This document shows positions 25,427-33,364 of a stretch of DNA of 64,000 nt, piece by piece (positions within the stretch are counted from its first letter, which is position 1; every line of letters begins with the position of its first letter). The position numbers and the translations under genes were made by a program. Source of the stretch: Huintestinicola sp050874005 (lineage in GTDB: Bacteria > Bacillota > Clostridia > Oscillospirales > Ruminococcaceae); NCBI RefSeq assembly GCF_050874005.1, contig NZ_JBNMJV010000004.1, forward strand, positions 47,386 to 111,385, written 5' to 3'. The notes under the pieces are model-generated. The model saw only the letters and a program-made list of their open reading frames with translations, searched no databases and was not told where the DNA came from.

Positions 25427-26279
25427 TGTAAACCTCCAGAATTTTCTTTTCAAATTTATCTCTGCCTACCCTGTCAAGGGTGAACTTAAACCGCTCACCG
25501 GCATTTGCATTTTCCGCAAAAAATTCAATTGCAGCGTCGCATATTTTCAGAAGCTTTTCCTTGTCCTCGATAAAGGGGATAACAGCCTCGCCCTTGCTTA
25601 TGCTGTTTCCGAAAAGTCCGCCGAAAGAAACGATATATCCGTGAACAGCGTCCCAGGCGTCTGTGGGACAGGCTTTGACGCATCTGCCGCAGAAATTGCA
25701 CTTACCTTCATCAACGGAAATTTTTCCGTCCTTTATCTCGATCGCACCCACACGGCACGCCTTTTCGCAAACGCCGCAGTTAATGCAGTCGCTCTCACGC
25801 CATTTTACCTTGATACCGCCCTTAATGCCCAGGTCGTTTTCCTCGGCTTTAAGGCAGTTGTTCTGACAGCCCGTAATGCCGAATTTGAACTTGTGGGGAA
25901 GCTCCCTTGCGAAATATCTCTCGTCAAGCTCCTTTGCAAGAGCGTAGGTATCAATACAGCCCGAGGGACATATAGCCTCACCCTGACAGGCGGTGACCGT
26001 TCTTACACGAGGACCGCATACTCCGGGTTCAACACCGCCCTCAGCAAGCGCCGCCTTTACCTCGTCAATATCGTCAAGCTTGATAAAGGGTATCTCAACG
26101 CTCTGACGGGAAGTAAGATGAACGTGACCGTCGCCGTATTTCTCCGATACCTCAGCAATTTTCGCAAGCTGAGCAGCTGTAACATTTCCGCCCACAACAC
26201 GAAGTCTCAAAGAGAAGTTGTTCTTCTGCTTCTGGCGCATAAATCCGCCCTTTTTAAGAGTTGCATAATCGACTGCCAT
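25419..26279 (-). CDS. Siroheme [4Fe-4S] sulfite reductase-like protein
   Basis: A 286-residue member of the nitrite/sulfite reductase family, small-subunit type, with fused ferredoxin clusters. The N-terminal half-domain has HVHLTSRQSVEIPFI. Siroheme/4Fe-4S ligands appear as TACQGEAICPSGC and GITGCQNNCLKAEENDLG, and two ferredoxin motifs follow, CINCGVCEKACRVGAI and CNFCGRCVKACPTDAW. It resembles AsrC and small Dsr-like reductases. In this operon it most likely reduces sulfite, made by AprAB, to sulfide. GGAGGTTATTTAAT precedes the ATG; metY ends one base before it. Confidence 0.88.
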   Translation of the reverse strand: MAVDYATLKKGGFMRQKQKNNFSLRLRVVGGNVTAAQLAKIAEVSEKYGDGHVHLTSRQSVEIPFIKLDDIDEVKAALAEGGVEPGVCGPRVRTVTACQGEAICPSGCIDTYALAKELDERYFARELPHKFKFGITGCQNNCLKAEENDLGIKGGIKVKWRESDCINCGVCEKACRVGAIEIKDGKISVDEGKCNFCGRCVKACPTDAWDAVHGYIVSFGGLFGNSISKGEAVIPFIEDKEKLLKICDAAIEFFAENANAGERFKFTLDRVGRDKFEKKILEVYNG

Positions 26280-26280
26280 A

Positions 26281-27516
26281 TTAAATAACCTCCGTTTTAT
26301 CAATAGCCTGCCTGAAATCGGCAATAAGATCGTCAATATCCTCAATGCCCACGCTTATGCGAATGGTGTCATCATAAACTCCCGCATTTACCTGCTGCTC
26401 GGTGGTGCTGTGAGTGTAAATGGTGCTTGCAGGGTGGATAACAAGGGTTCTCACATCTCCGATGTTGGTGGCTATACAGGCGTATTTAAGACTGTTAATA
26501 AGCTTGAACGCCTTTTCCTTGCTTCCTGCCCTAATGGTGATTATCGCACCGCCCATTCCTTTCAGCTGTTTTTCCGTAAGCTCGTGATATGGATTGGAAT
26601 CAAGCGCAGGATAATTTACCGTTACCCTGCCGTCCTCCTCAAAAAATTCCGCAAGCCTTTTGGCATTAAAGCATAGCCTTTCCATTCTGAGTCCTAAGGT
26701 CTCAAGTCCGACAGAATTCAGATATGCGTTCATCGGTGCAAGACAAGCTCCCACATTTCTCCATATGCCGTTTCTGAGTTTAGCAAGATATGCGAATTTA
26801 CCGAATTTCTTATATTCCTCAAAGCCCTTGTACCGCTTTGTGTCCCACTTGAAATTGCCGCTGTCGATTATAACTCCGCTGATGGAGTTTCCGCTGCCGT
26901 TTATGTATTTTGACGAGGAGTGAACGACAATGTCCGCCCCGAACTCAAAAGGATTTATGAGATAAGGCGTTGCGGTGGTGCTGTCGATAATAAGGGGAAT
27001 GCCACGTTTGTGAGCCGCCTCGGAAACTGCTTTTATGTCCGTAACATTAAGCTTCGGATTTCCGATAAGCTCCGTAAAGACTGCCTTTGTCCTGTCTGTA
27101 GCAAGCTTTTCCACGCTTTCCGCCGTGACCTCGTCGGTGAAAACGGTCTTTATGCCGAAAGCCTCAAGATCACCGAAAAGGTCAATAGTCCCTCCGAAAA
27201 GAGCCGAGCCTGCGATAATTTCGTCTCCCGACTCCAAGATGTTTAAAAGCGACATCGTGACCGCCGCCATACCCGAGGAACAGGCAACAGCGCCTATCCC
27301 CTTTTCCATTGCGGCAACTCGCTTTTCAAAGGAGTCAACGGTAGGATTGCTTATTCTCGTGTAAGCAAATCCGGGAGCCTTGTTGTTAAATACCGCCTCA
27401 AGCTTTTCCGCCGACTCGTGAGCGAAAGCGCTTGACTGATAAACGGGAACAAGAGTAGAGCCTGTGGCTTTTTCTCCGTCAAAGCTCTGATGAAGCAGAG
27501 CGGTGTTAAAATTCAT
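26281..27516 (-). CDS. metY: O-acetylhomoserine sulfhydrylase
   Basis: A 411-residue PLP enzyme of the Cys/Met metabolism family. The PLP lysine is in VVHSSSKYINGSGNSISG. Near the N-terminus PVYQSSAFAHESAEKLEAVF and FAYTRISNPTVDSFEKRVAAME are typical of MetY rather than MetB/MetC. It forms homocysteine from O-acetylhomoserine and a sulfur donor. With the carrier, JAMM and HesA-like genes in the same operon, the donor may be a protein thiocarboxylate, as in Wolinella, instead of free sulfide. It lies between cysA and the sulfite reductase. Confidence 0.93.
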   Translation of the reverse strand: MNFNTALLHQSFDGEKATGSTLVPVYQSSAFAHESAEKLEAVFNNKAPGFAYTRISNPTVDSFEKRVAAMEKGIGAVACSSGMAAVTMSLLNILESGDEIIAGSALFGGTIDLFGDLEAFGIKTVFTDEVTAESVEKLATDRTKAVFTELIGNPKLNVTDIKAVSEAAHKRGIPLIIDSTTATPYLINPFEFGADIVVHSSSKYINGSGNSISGVIIDSGNFKWDTKRYKGFEEYKKFGKFAYLAKLRNGIWRNVGACLAPMNAYLNSVGLETLGLRMERLCFNAKRLAEFFEEDGRVTVNYPALDSNPYHELTEKQLKGMGGAIITIRAGSKEKAFKLINSLKYACIATNIGDVRTLVIHPASTIYTHSTTEQQVNAGVYDDTIRISVGIEDIDDLIADFRQAIDKTEVI

Positions 27517-27534
27517 ACTATCACCGGTTTCCTT

Positions 27535-28593
27535 TTAAATGAATACGGATTCTTCCGTGAGCGCCTCATTTTCAAGCAGCTGCGCCCTGCCGCCCGAAGT
27601 GACGAACATTCGGTAAACGAAAACGTAGACCTTTTCGCCAACAGAAACGCTCTGCTCGTCAAATCCCCGCCTTGCGGTAAGAAGAACGCCGTTTACCCTG
27701 ACGGATATCTCAACGCTGCTTCCTCTGAACGCCGTTCTCTCAACGATCCCCTCGGAAACGGAGCTTTTGAATTTAAGGGGCTCGTTTTCCTTGAATATCT
27801 TAACAAACTCGGGACGGATAACAGCCTTGTCTGCATTTTCGATCTTTTCAAAGGTGTGAAATCCGCTGTAATCCTCAACCACCGCAGGCTGACCGAAGAA
27901 AGTAGCCGTAAAATCCGTTTCGGGGGAGCTGTAGACCTGCTCGGGAGTGCCCACCTGCTCTATCCGACCTTTGTTTGTAATGATTATCTCGTCTGCCACC
28001 TCAATAGCCTCGTCCTGATCGTGGGTAACGAAAATGCTCGTAACGCCAAGCTTTCTTATCATATCCTTGAGCCAGCTGCGAAGCTCCTGCCTTACCTTTG
28101 CGTCAATTGCGGCAAAAGGCTCGTCAAGTAAAAGCAGCTGAGGATTAGGAGCCAGCGCCCTTGCAAAAGCCACTCTCTGCCGCTGACCGCCCGAAAGCTG
28201 ACTGGGAAAGCGCTTCTCAAGTCCCTCAAGACCGATAAGCTTTACAAGCTCCATAACCCTCTCCCGTATCTGCTCCTTGTCCTGCTTCATAACTTTAAGT
28301 CCGAAAGCAATATTGTCATAAACCGTCATATACCTGAAAAGCGCATAGCTCTGAAACACAAAGCCGATACCTCTCTGACTTGCAGGCACATCGTTTACCA
28401 CCCTGCCGTCAATGATTATCTCGCCGCTGTCAGGATTTTCAAGTCCCGCTATCATTCTGAGAATGGTGGTCTTTCCGCTTCCGCTTGGACCTAAAAGACC
28501 GATAAGCTTGCCCTTTTCAATGCCGAAGCTCACATTATCGGAGGCTTTGAAGCTGCCGAAGCTTTTGTTAATATTTTTAAGCTCAATGTACAT
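27535..28593 (-). CDS. cysA: Sulfate ABC transporter ATP-binding protein
   Basis: A 352-residue ATPase with Walker A GPSGSGKTT, signature LSGGQRQRVAFARALA and Walker B LLLLDEPFAAID. The C-terminal TOBE-like region (about 240-352) is usual for CysA and MalK-type importers. It powers CysTW with the Sbp binding protein. The stop of cysW overlaps its start by 11 bases. Confidence 0.93.
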   Translation of the reverse strand: MYIELKNINKSFGSFKASDNVSFGIEKGKLIGLLGPSGSGKTTILRMIAGLENPDSGEIIIDGRVVNDVPASQRGIGFVFQSYALFRYMTVYDNIAFGLKVMKQDKEQIRERVMELVKLIGLEGLEKRFPSQLSGGQRQRVAFARALAPNPQLLLLDEPFAAIDAKVRQELRSWLKDMIRKLGVTSIFVTHDQDEAIEVADEIIITNKGRIEQVGTPEQVYSSPETDFTATFFGQPAVVEDYSGFHTFEKIENADKAVIRPEFVKIFKENEPLKFKSSVSEGIVERTAFRGSSVEISVRVNGVLLTARRGFDEQSVSVGEKVYVFVYRMFVTSGGRAQLLENEALTEESVFI

Positions 28594-29407
28594 TCTCCGA
28601 CTCTCTCTTTCCTATGTATTCCACAACGCTTCTTATAACAAGAATGATTATCGCCATCATCACGAGAATTGACGAGACCGCAAATGCAGGCACATACTTG
28701 AATTCGTTAAAAAGTATCTCAACGTGAAGGGGCAATGTGTTTGTCTTACCTCTCAGATGACCCGAAAGTACGGAAACCGCACCGAACTCTCCCATTGCTC
28801 TTGCGGCGCAGAGCACCACGCCGTATAAAAATGCCCATTTGATATGAGGAAAAGTTATCTTCCGGAAAATGGTGAATCCGTCAGCGCCCATAAGAGCCGC
28901 AGCCTCTTCCTCATCAGTACCCTCCGCCTCAAGAACGGGAATAAGCTCTCTTGAGATAAAGGGGAAAGTCACGAAAATAGTTGCAAGTATGATTCCGGGA
29001 ACTGCAAAAACTATCTTTATGTCAAGCTCCTCAAGCAGAGGATAAATGGGGCTCTGCCTGCCGAATGTAAGCACGAATATGAGACCTGCGATTATGGGGG
29101 ACACCGTTACGGGAAGATCAATAAGCGAACCTAAAAGCTTCTTTCCCTTAAAGTGAAACTTTGTAATGAGCCACGCCGCAAACAAACCAAAAACCGTATT
29201 TATGGCAGTAGCCGCCAGAGTAGCCTCCACAGTAAGTATCATAGCCTTGACTGTGTATTTGTCCGTTATCGCCTCAGCATAAACGGAAAATCCCTGCTTC
29301 AGAGCCTCGGTAATTACCGCAATAAGGGGCAGAACAAGCATAACGAAAATAAAGAAGAAGCTTATCCCGATAAGCAGCCAATTGACTGCCTTTGATTCCT
29401 TATGCAC
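28583..29407 (-). CDS. cysW: Sulfate ABC transporter permease CysW
   Basis: A 274-residue permease with six hydrophobic segments and the EAA loop EEEAAALMGADGFTIFRKITFPHIKWA. RAMGEFGAVSVLSG is a family mark of CysW. It overlaps cysT by 8 bases and cysA by 11. Confidence 0.93.
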   Translation of the reverse strand: MHKESKAVNWLLIGISFFFIFVMLVLPLIAVITEALKQGFSVYAEAITDKYTVKAMILTVEATLAATAINTVFGLFAAWLITKFHFKGKKLLGSLIDLPVTVSPIIAGLIFVLTFGRQSPIYPLLEELDIKIVFAVPGIILATIFVTFPFISRELIPVLEAEGTDEEEAAALMGADGFTIFRKITFPHIKWAFLYGVVLCAARAMGEFGAVSVLSGHLRGKTNTLPLHVEILFNEFKYVPAFAVSSILVMMAIIILVIRSVVEYIGKRESENVH

Positions 29408-30242
29408 TCTTTCCGCCTCCCCTCAGTATCTTTGCATTTCTTATCTGAATAAGATTAACAAGGAAAAGAATGATAAACGAAGCCGCAAGCATTACAAGTG
29501 CGATCGCCGTAGCACTTGCGTAATCGTATTCCTGAAGCTCCGACATAATAATGAGAGGAGTTATCTCCGTCTCAAAGGGCTGATTTCCCGCAATGAAAAC
29601 CACGCTGCCGTATTCACCCAGGCATCTTCCGAAAGCAAGCCCGAAGCCCGTAAACACCGCAGGCATTATCTCGGGAAATATGACCTTCCAGAAAGTCCTG
29701 CGCCTGCTTGCGCCCAGAGTAGCCGCCGCCTCTTCAAGAGAAGGGTCAAGCTTTTCAAGAACAGGCTGGACCGCCCTTACCACAAAGGGAATGCCTATAA
29801 AAACCAGCGCCACCGTGATACCGATTCGGGTGTATGCTATCTTTATCCCGAACTTTGCAAAAATGCTTCCGATAATACCCGTGTCCGCCGTAAGGGAGGT
29901 AAGAGCAATGCCTGCGACTGCGGTAGGAAGTGCAAAGGGCAGCTCTATCATACCGTCCAAAAGCCTTTTAAAGGGGAAATCATATCTCACCAGAACCCAG
30001 GCGAGCACCACGCCCATAACAGCATTGATAAGCGAGGCAATAAGCGCAGTCAGAAAGCTTACCTCAAAGCTTGCAAGTACCCTGTCTCTTGTGATAGTCT
30101 TGATAATATCGCTAAAGCTCATCTGAGCCGTAAATATCACAAGAGACGCCAGCGGTATCAGAACGATAACGCCGAGTATCGCAAGGGTCACGCCCATTGA
30201 CAGCCCGAAACCGGGAATAATTCTTTTGTTTGACCTTTTCAT
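29400..30242 (-). CDS. cysT: Sulfate ABC transporter permease CysT
   Basis: A 280-residue permease with six membrane segments, EAA loop LEEAAATLGASRRRTFWKVIFPEIMPAV and GRCLGEYGSVVFIAGN near the C-terminal third, as in CysT/CysU. It sits 28 bases after sbp and forms the channel with CysW. Confidence 0.93.
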   Translation of the reverse strand: MKRSNKRIIPGFGLSMGVTLAILGVIVLIPLASLVIFTAQMSFSDIIKTITRDRVLASFEVSFLTALIASLINAVMGVVLAWVLVRYDFPFKRLLDGMIELPFALPTAVAGIALTSLTADTGIIGSIFAKFGIKIAYTRIGITVALVFIGIPFVVRAVQPVLEKLDPSLEEAAATLGASRRRTFWKVIFPEIMPAVFTGFGLAFGRCLGEYGSVVFIAGNQPFETEITPLIIMSELQEYDYASATAIALVMLAASFIILFLVNLIQIRNAKILRGGGKSA

Positions 30243-30270
30243 AACCGTGCTAACGCCTCGCCTTTAAATA

Positions 30271-31341
30271 TTACTTTTCTTCGTATATCTCGTCAAATAC
30301 GCCGCCGTCAGCAAAATGCTTTGTCTGAGCCTCGTCCCAGCCGCCGAACTGCGCAATGGTAACAAGATTTACATTAAGGTCGAAAACGTCTGCATACTCA
30401 TTCAGAATAGCCTCATTTGAAGGTCTGTAGTAATTGTCGCCCGCAATTCTCTGAGCCTCATCGGAATAAAGGTAATTCAGATACTCTGTAGCAGCCTCTC
30501 TTGTTCCTCTCTTGTCAACCACCTTGTCAACGATAGCCACAGAAGGCTGAGCAAGGATACTAACACTCGGTGTGATAATCTCGTAATCATCGGGATAATC
30601 CTTGATGGATAAGTAAGCCTCGTTTTCCCAGGCAAGAAGCACATCGCCCTGACCGTTCTCAACGAATGTGGTGGTAGCTCCTCTTGCGCCCGAGTCAAGA
30701 ACCAAAACGTTCTGATAAAGCTTCTTAATAAACTCCTTTATCTGAGTCTCATCGCCGTTATAAAGCTTGTCTGCGTAAGCCCACGCCGCAAGGTAATTCC
30801 ATCTTGCGCCGCCCGAGGTCTTGGGATTGGGTGTGATAACGCCCACACCGTCCTTCACAATATCGTCCCAGTCCTGAATGTTCTTGGGATTGCCCTTTCT
30901 TACAAGGAAAACAATGGTAGATGTGTAAGGAGCGCTGTCATTAGCAAATTCGCTTACCCAACCGTCCTCGATAAGACCTGCGTCTCTTACAGCGTTCACA
31001 TCATACTCAAGAGCAAGAGTAACAACATCAGCCTCAAGACCGTTTGCAACTTCAAGAGCCTGCTTGCCCGAACCGCCGTGGGACTGAGTTATCTCAATGT
31101 CCTGACCGGTCGTTTCTTTCCAATGCTCTGCAAATACCTTGTTGTAAGCCTCATAAAGCTCTCTTGTGGGGTCGTAGGAAACATTTGTCAGGGTAACAAT
31201 TCCGCCCGATGTACTGCTCTCAGAACCGCTCTCCGAGCTTGCCTCAGCCTTTGAGCAGCCTGCAAATGAAGTAAGTCCCACAGCCGCAGCGGATATTGCA
31301 ATAAGTGATCTGTAAATATATGATCTAAAATTCTTTTTCAT
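30271..31341 (-). CDS. sbp: Sulfate-binding lipoprotein
   Basis: A 356-residue sulfate/thiosulfate-binding protein, first structural gene of the sulfur operon. A lipoprotein signal peptide ends in SFAGC (Cys near residue 29), followed by a Ser-rich linker. The mature protein carries the family marks TLTNVSYDPTRELYEAYN, QSHGGSGKQALEV and PNPKTSGGARWNYLAAWAYA, which line the sulfate site. The Shine-Dalgarno AGAGG lies 9 bases before the ATG and can be masked by an 11-bp stem formed with RNA just after the upstream leader peptide. Confidence 0.93.
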   Translation of the reverse strand: MKKNFRSYIYRSLIAISAAAVGLTSFAGCSKAEASSESGSESSTSGGIVTLTNVSYDPTRELYEAYNKVFAEHWKETTGQDIEITQSHGGSGKQALEVANGLEADVVTLALEYDVNAVRDAGLIEDGWVSEFANDSAPYTSTIVFLVRKGNPKNIQDWDDIVKDGVGVITPNPKTSGGARWNYLAAWAYADKLYNGDETQIKEFIKKLYQNVLVLDSGARGATTTFVENGQGDVLLAWENEAYLSIKDYPDDYEIITPSVSILAQPSVAIVDKVVDKRGTREAATEYLNYLYSDEAQRIAGDNYYRPSNEAILNEYADVFDLNVNLVTIAQFGGWDEAQTKHFADGGVFDEIYEEK

Positions 31342-31347
31342 AGTAAA

Positions 31348-31398
31348 TAACCTCTTTCTGTTTTTTATATGTGTTTAGCAAAGATCCGAAAAAGGTTA
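31348..31398 (-). promoter_or_regulatory. Stem that masks the sbp ribosome-binding site
   Basis: Reading the minus strand, UAACCUUUUUC (31398-31388), beginning one base after the leader stop codon, pairs with GAAAGAGGUUA (31358-31348) over 11 positions with a single G-U. The second arm contains the sbp Shine-Dalgarno AGAGG. The loop is 29 bases. A ribosome halted on the last (Cys) codon of the leader would cover the first arm and free sbp for translation. No T-tract terminator is seen between leader and sbp. Confidence 0.7.
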
Positions 31399-31399
31399 A

Positions 31400-31456
31400 T
31401 TAACATCGTCCGAACCGGAAATTGGCTCTCACCAGACCTTCAAAATAACCGATCAT
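31400..31456 (-). CDS. Cysteine-ending leader peptide of the sulfate operon
   Basis: An 18-codon reading frame, MIGYFEGLVRANFRFGRC, with GGAG 8 bases before its ATG and a sigma-A promoter just upstream. The only Cys codon is the last one before the stop. A second leader in front of metQ shares LVRANFRFGR; across these ten codons the two differ only at synonymous third or first positions (Leu, Val, Ala, Arg, Gly), which is strong evidence of translation. The context and terminal Cys suggest ribosome-mediated control by cysteinyl-tRNA supply. I do not recognise this peptide as a described family. Confidence 0.8.
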   Translation of the reverse strand: MIGYFEGLVRANFRFGRC

Positions 31457-31507
31457 AATATCAGCTCCGTAAAATCAAGTTTTACCGTCTTTTTTAAGAC
31501 TAACGAT

Positions 31508-31536
31508 ATTATATCACGTTATTCCTACTATGTCAA
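31508..31536 (-). promoter_or_regulatory. Promoter of the sulfur operon
   Basis: On the minus strand a perfect TTGACA (31536-31531), 17-base spacer and TATAAT (31513-31508). The start point would be near 31501, giving a leader RNA that includes the short peptide ORF. The 5' part also has small hairpins GTCTT/AAGAC and GTAAAA/TTTTAC. Confidence 0.88.
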
Positions 31537-31599
31537 TAGGTTTTATATACTTTTGGCAATTTTATACAGAATAATCAAATAATCCCAAAAATTATATCC

Positions 31600-32370
31600 T
31601 TAATCGACAAATTTTTCCGTCCTGTCAAAGAAATACCGCCCCGTTTTATCGCAATATTCCGCCTTAATGCCTAAAGCCTCACCTAAAGCCGTACCCGAGG
31701 CTATTTTTTCGGGACTGTCAAATGCAATAAGCCTGCCCTCTTTCATAACTGCGATCCTGTCGGAAAATTTAAAAGCAAGCTCCGGGTCGTGCATTACCGT
31801 CACAATGGTCTTTCCCATATCCCGAAGCCTTGCAATAAGCTCTGAGATCTCAAGCTTGTGCCTGAAATCAAGATACGTAAGCGGCTCGTCAAGCAGTATG
31901 ATATCAGCGTCCTGAGCCAGGGTCATAGCAATGCGTGCCTTCTGCTGCTGACCGCCCGAAAGCTCGTTCATCATACAGTCTGCAATGTCCGACGCTCCCG
32001 CCAGCTCAAGCGCCTCGTCCACCTTTGAAATGTCCTCCGCCGTATATCTCCTCGGATATCCAAGATAAGGAAATCTCCCGTGAGAAACCAACGACCTCAC
32101 AGAAATACTGCCCACATTTTTCATCTGCTCAAGATAGGAAATTTTCCTTGCCAGGGCATTTCTCGTCATATTTTTAATATCCGTCCCGTCCGCAAAAACC
32201 GCCCCCGAGGCGCAGGGCATAAGACCTGCACACAGCAGCAGCAGCGTGCTTTTGCCGCAGCCGTTTGCGCCAATGACAGAGGTAATGCCGCCCTCGGGAA
32301 AAACTGCGCTTACGTCCGAAACAATAATGCGTTTCCCATATCCGCCGCTCACATTTTTCAGCTCAAGCAT
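31600..32370 (-). CDS. Iron/corrinoid-type ABC transporter ATP-binding protein
   Basis: A 256-residue ATPase of the FecE/FhuC/BtuD class: Walker A VIGANGCGKSTLLLL, signature ELSGGQQQKARIAMTLA, Walker B ADIILLDEPLTYLD and the H-loop VMHDPELAF. The ATG at 32370 follows AAAGGAGG and lies 8 bases inside the end of the permease gene. Only about 58 bases separate its stop from the -35 box of the sulfur operon, with no clear terminator. Confidence 0.9.
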   Translation of the reverse strand: MLELKNVSGGYGKRIIVSDVSAVFPEGGITSVIGANGCGKSTLLLLCAGLMPCASGAVFADGTDIKNMTRNALARKISYLEQMKNVGSISVRSLVSHGRFPYLGYPRRYTAEDISKVDEALELAGASDIADCMMNELSGGQQQKARIAMTLAQDADIILLDEPLTYLDFRHKLEISELIARLRDMGKTIVTVMHDPELAFKFSDRIAVMKEGRLIAFDSPEKIASGTALGEALGIKAEYCDKTGRYFFDRTEKFVD

Positions 32371-33364
32371 TATGCCTTGCCTCCTTTTTTCTGATAAGAA
32401 GCCATAAGAAAAAGGGCACTCCGATGTAAGAGACCACAATTCCCAAAGGTATCTCATAAGGGTCAAATATCGTCCTTGCAATTATGTCGCATAAAGCAAG
32501 GAACGCCGCCCCGATGACTGCGCAAAGGGGCAGCACGGCGGTATTCTCCGAGCTGCCTGCAATTTTTCTTGAAATATGAGGAACTACAAGTCCAACAAAA
32601 CCGATAAGTCCCGAAAAGCTCACCGCCGCACCCGCAAGCACCGCCGCCGCAACAAGACAGATAAACCTCACAAGTCCCACATTCATACCAAGACTTCCTG
32701 CGGTATTTTCCCCGAGAGAAAGCACATCAAGGTCGTGGCTCAGCATAATTGAGACTGCAAGTCCTGCGATGATAAATATCCACGCAGGAAAAAGAGAGTT
32801 AAGATTAACTCCCGAAACGCCCCCCGCCTTAAAGGAAGCCACTCCCACCATAACATCGGGATAAAGCGCCGTCACCGTGTCAATGAAAGCATTCAGAAGA
32901 CTTGAAACACCAATTCCCGTAAGCACAATGGTCATTCGTGAAGCCCCTGTCTTGCGAGCAATGCCGTAAACCAGCAGCACCGCCGCAAGGGCACCTAAAA
33001 ATGCGGCAGCGGGAAGAAGCCCTGCCGCCGTCGGGAACAAAGAGGCGCAAAGCACAGTAAAAAGACCCGCACCCGAATTAACTCCGATAATGTTAGGAGC
33101 CGCAAGAGGATTTCCAAGCACCGCCTGAATGACCGCACCCGACACCGCCAGCGCCGACCCTGCAAGCATAGCCGCAATGAGTCTCGGCAGCCTTATGTAC
33201 AGCACTATCCTCTCATCGGCAGACATTCCGGGGCTAAAAATATCCGCCGCCAGACTCACAGGCGATAACCACTTAGTGCCTGCGCAAAGTCCCAGCACCG
33301 CCGAAAGGAGCAAAACACATAAGCATATAAGAAGCTTTGGCGCAAAAGCCTTTTTCTTATTCAT
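32363..33364 (-). CDS. FecCD family ABC transporter permease
   Basis: A 333-residue permease with about ten hydrophobic segments. Family motifs include LAAMLAGSALAVSGAVIQAVLGNPLAAPNIIGVNSGA and GLIGFVGLVVPHISR. It imports iron chelates, heme or corrinoids together with its neighbours. The ATG at 33364 has GAGGG upstream and overlaps the binding-protein gene by 8 bases (ATGAATAA). Confidence 0.92.
   Translation of the reverse strand: MNKKKAFAPKLLICLCVLLLSAVLGLCAGTKWLSPVSLAADIFSPGMSADERIVLYIRLPRLIAAMLAGSALAVSGAVIQAVLGNPLAAPNIIGVNSGAGLFTVLCASLFPTAAGLLPAAAFLGALAAVLLVYGIARKTGASRMTIVLTGIGVSSLLNAFIDTVTALYPDVMVGVASFKAGGVSGVNLNSLFPAWIFIIAGLAVSIMLSHDLDVLSLGENTAGSLGMNVGLVRFICLVAAAVLAGAAVSFSGLIGFVGLVVPHISRKIAGSSENTAVLPLCAVIGAAFLALCDIIARTIFDPYEIPLGIVVSYIGVPFFLWLLIRKKEARHNA

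Noticed and set aside
31342..31599. SAM or T-box riboswitch upstream of the sulfur operon
   Set aside because: No SAM aptamer core or T-box (TGGnACCGCG-like) sequence; the conserved feature is a short ORF instead.
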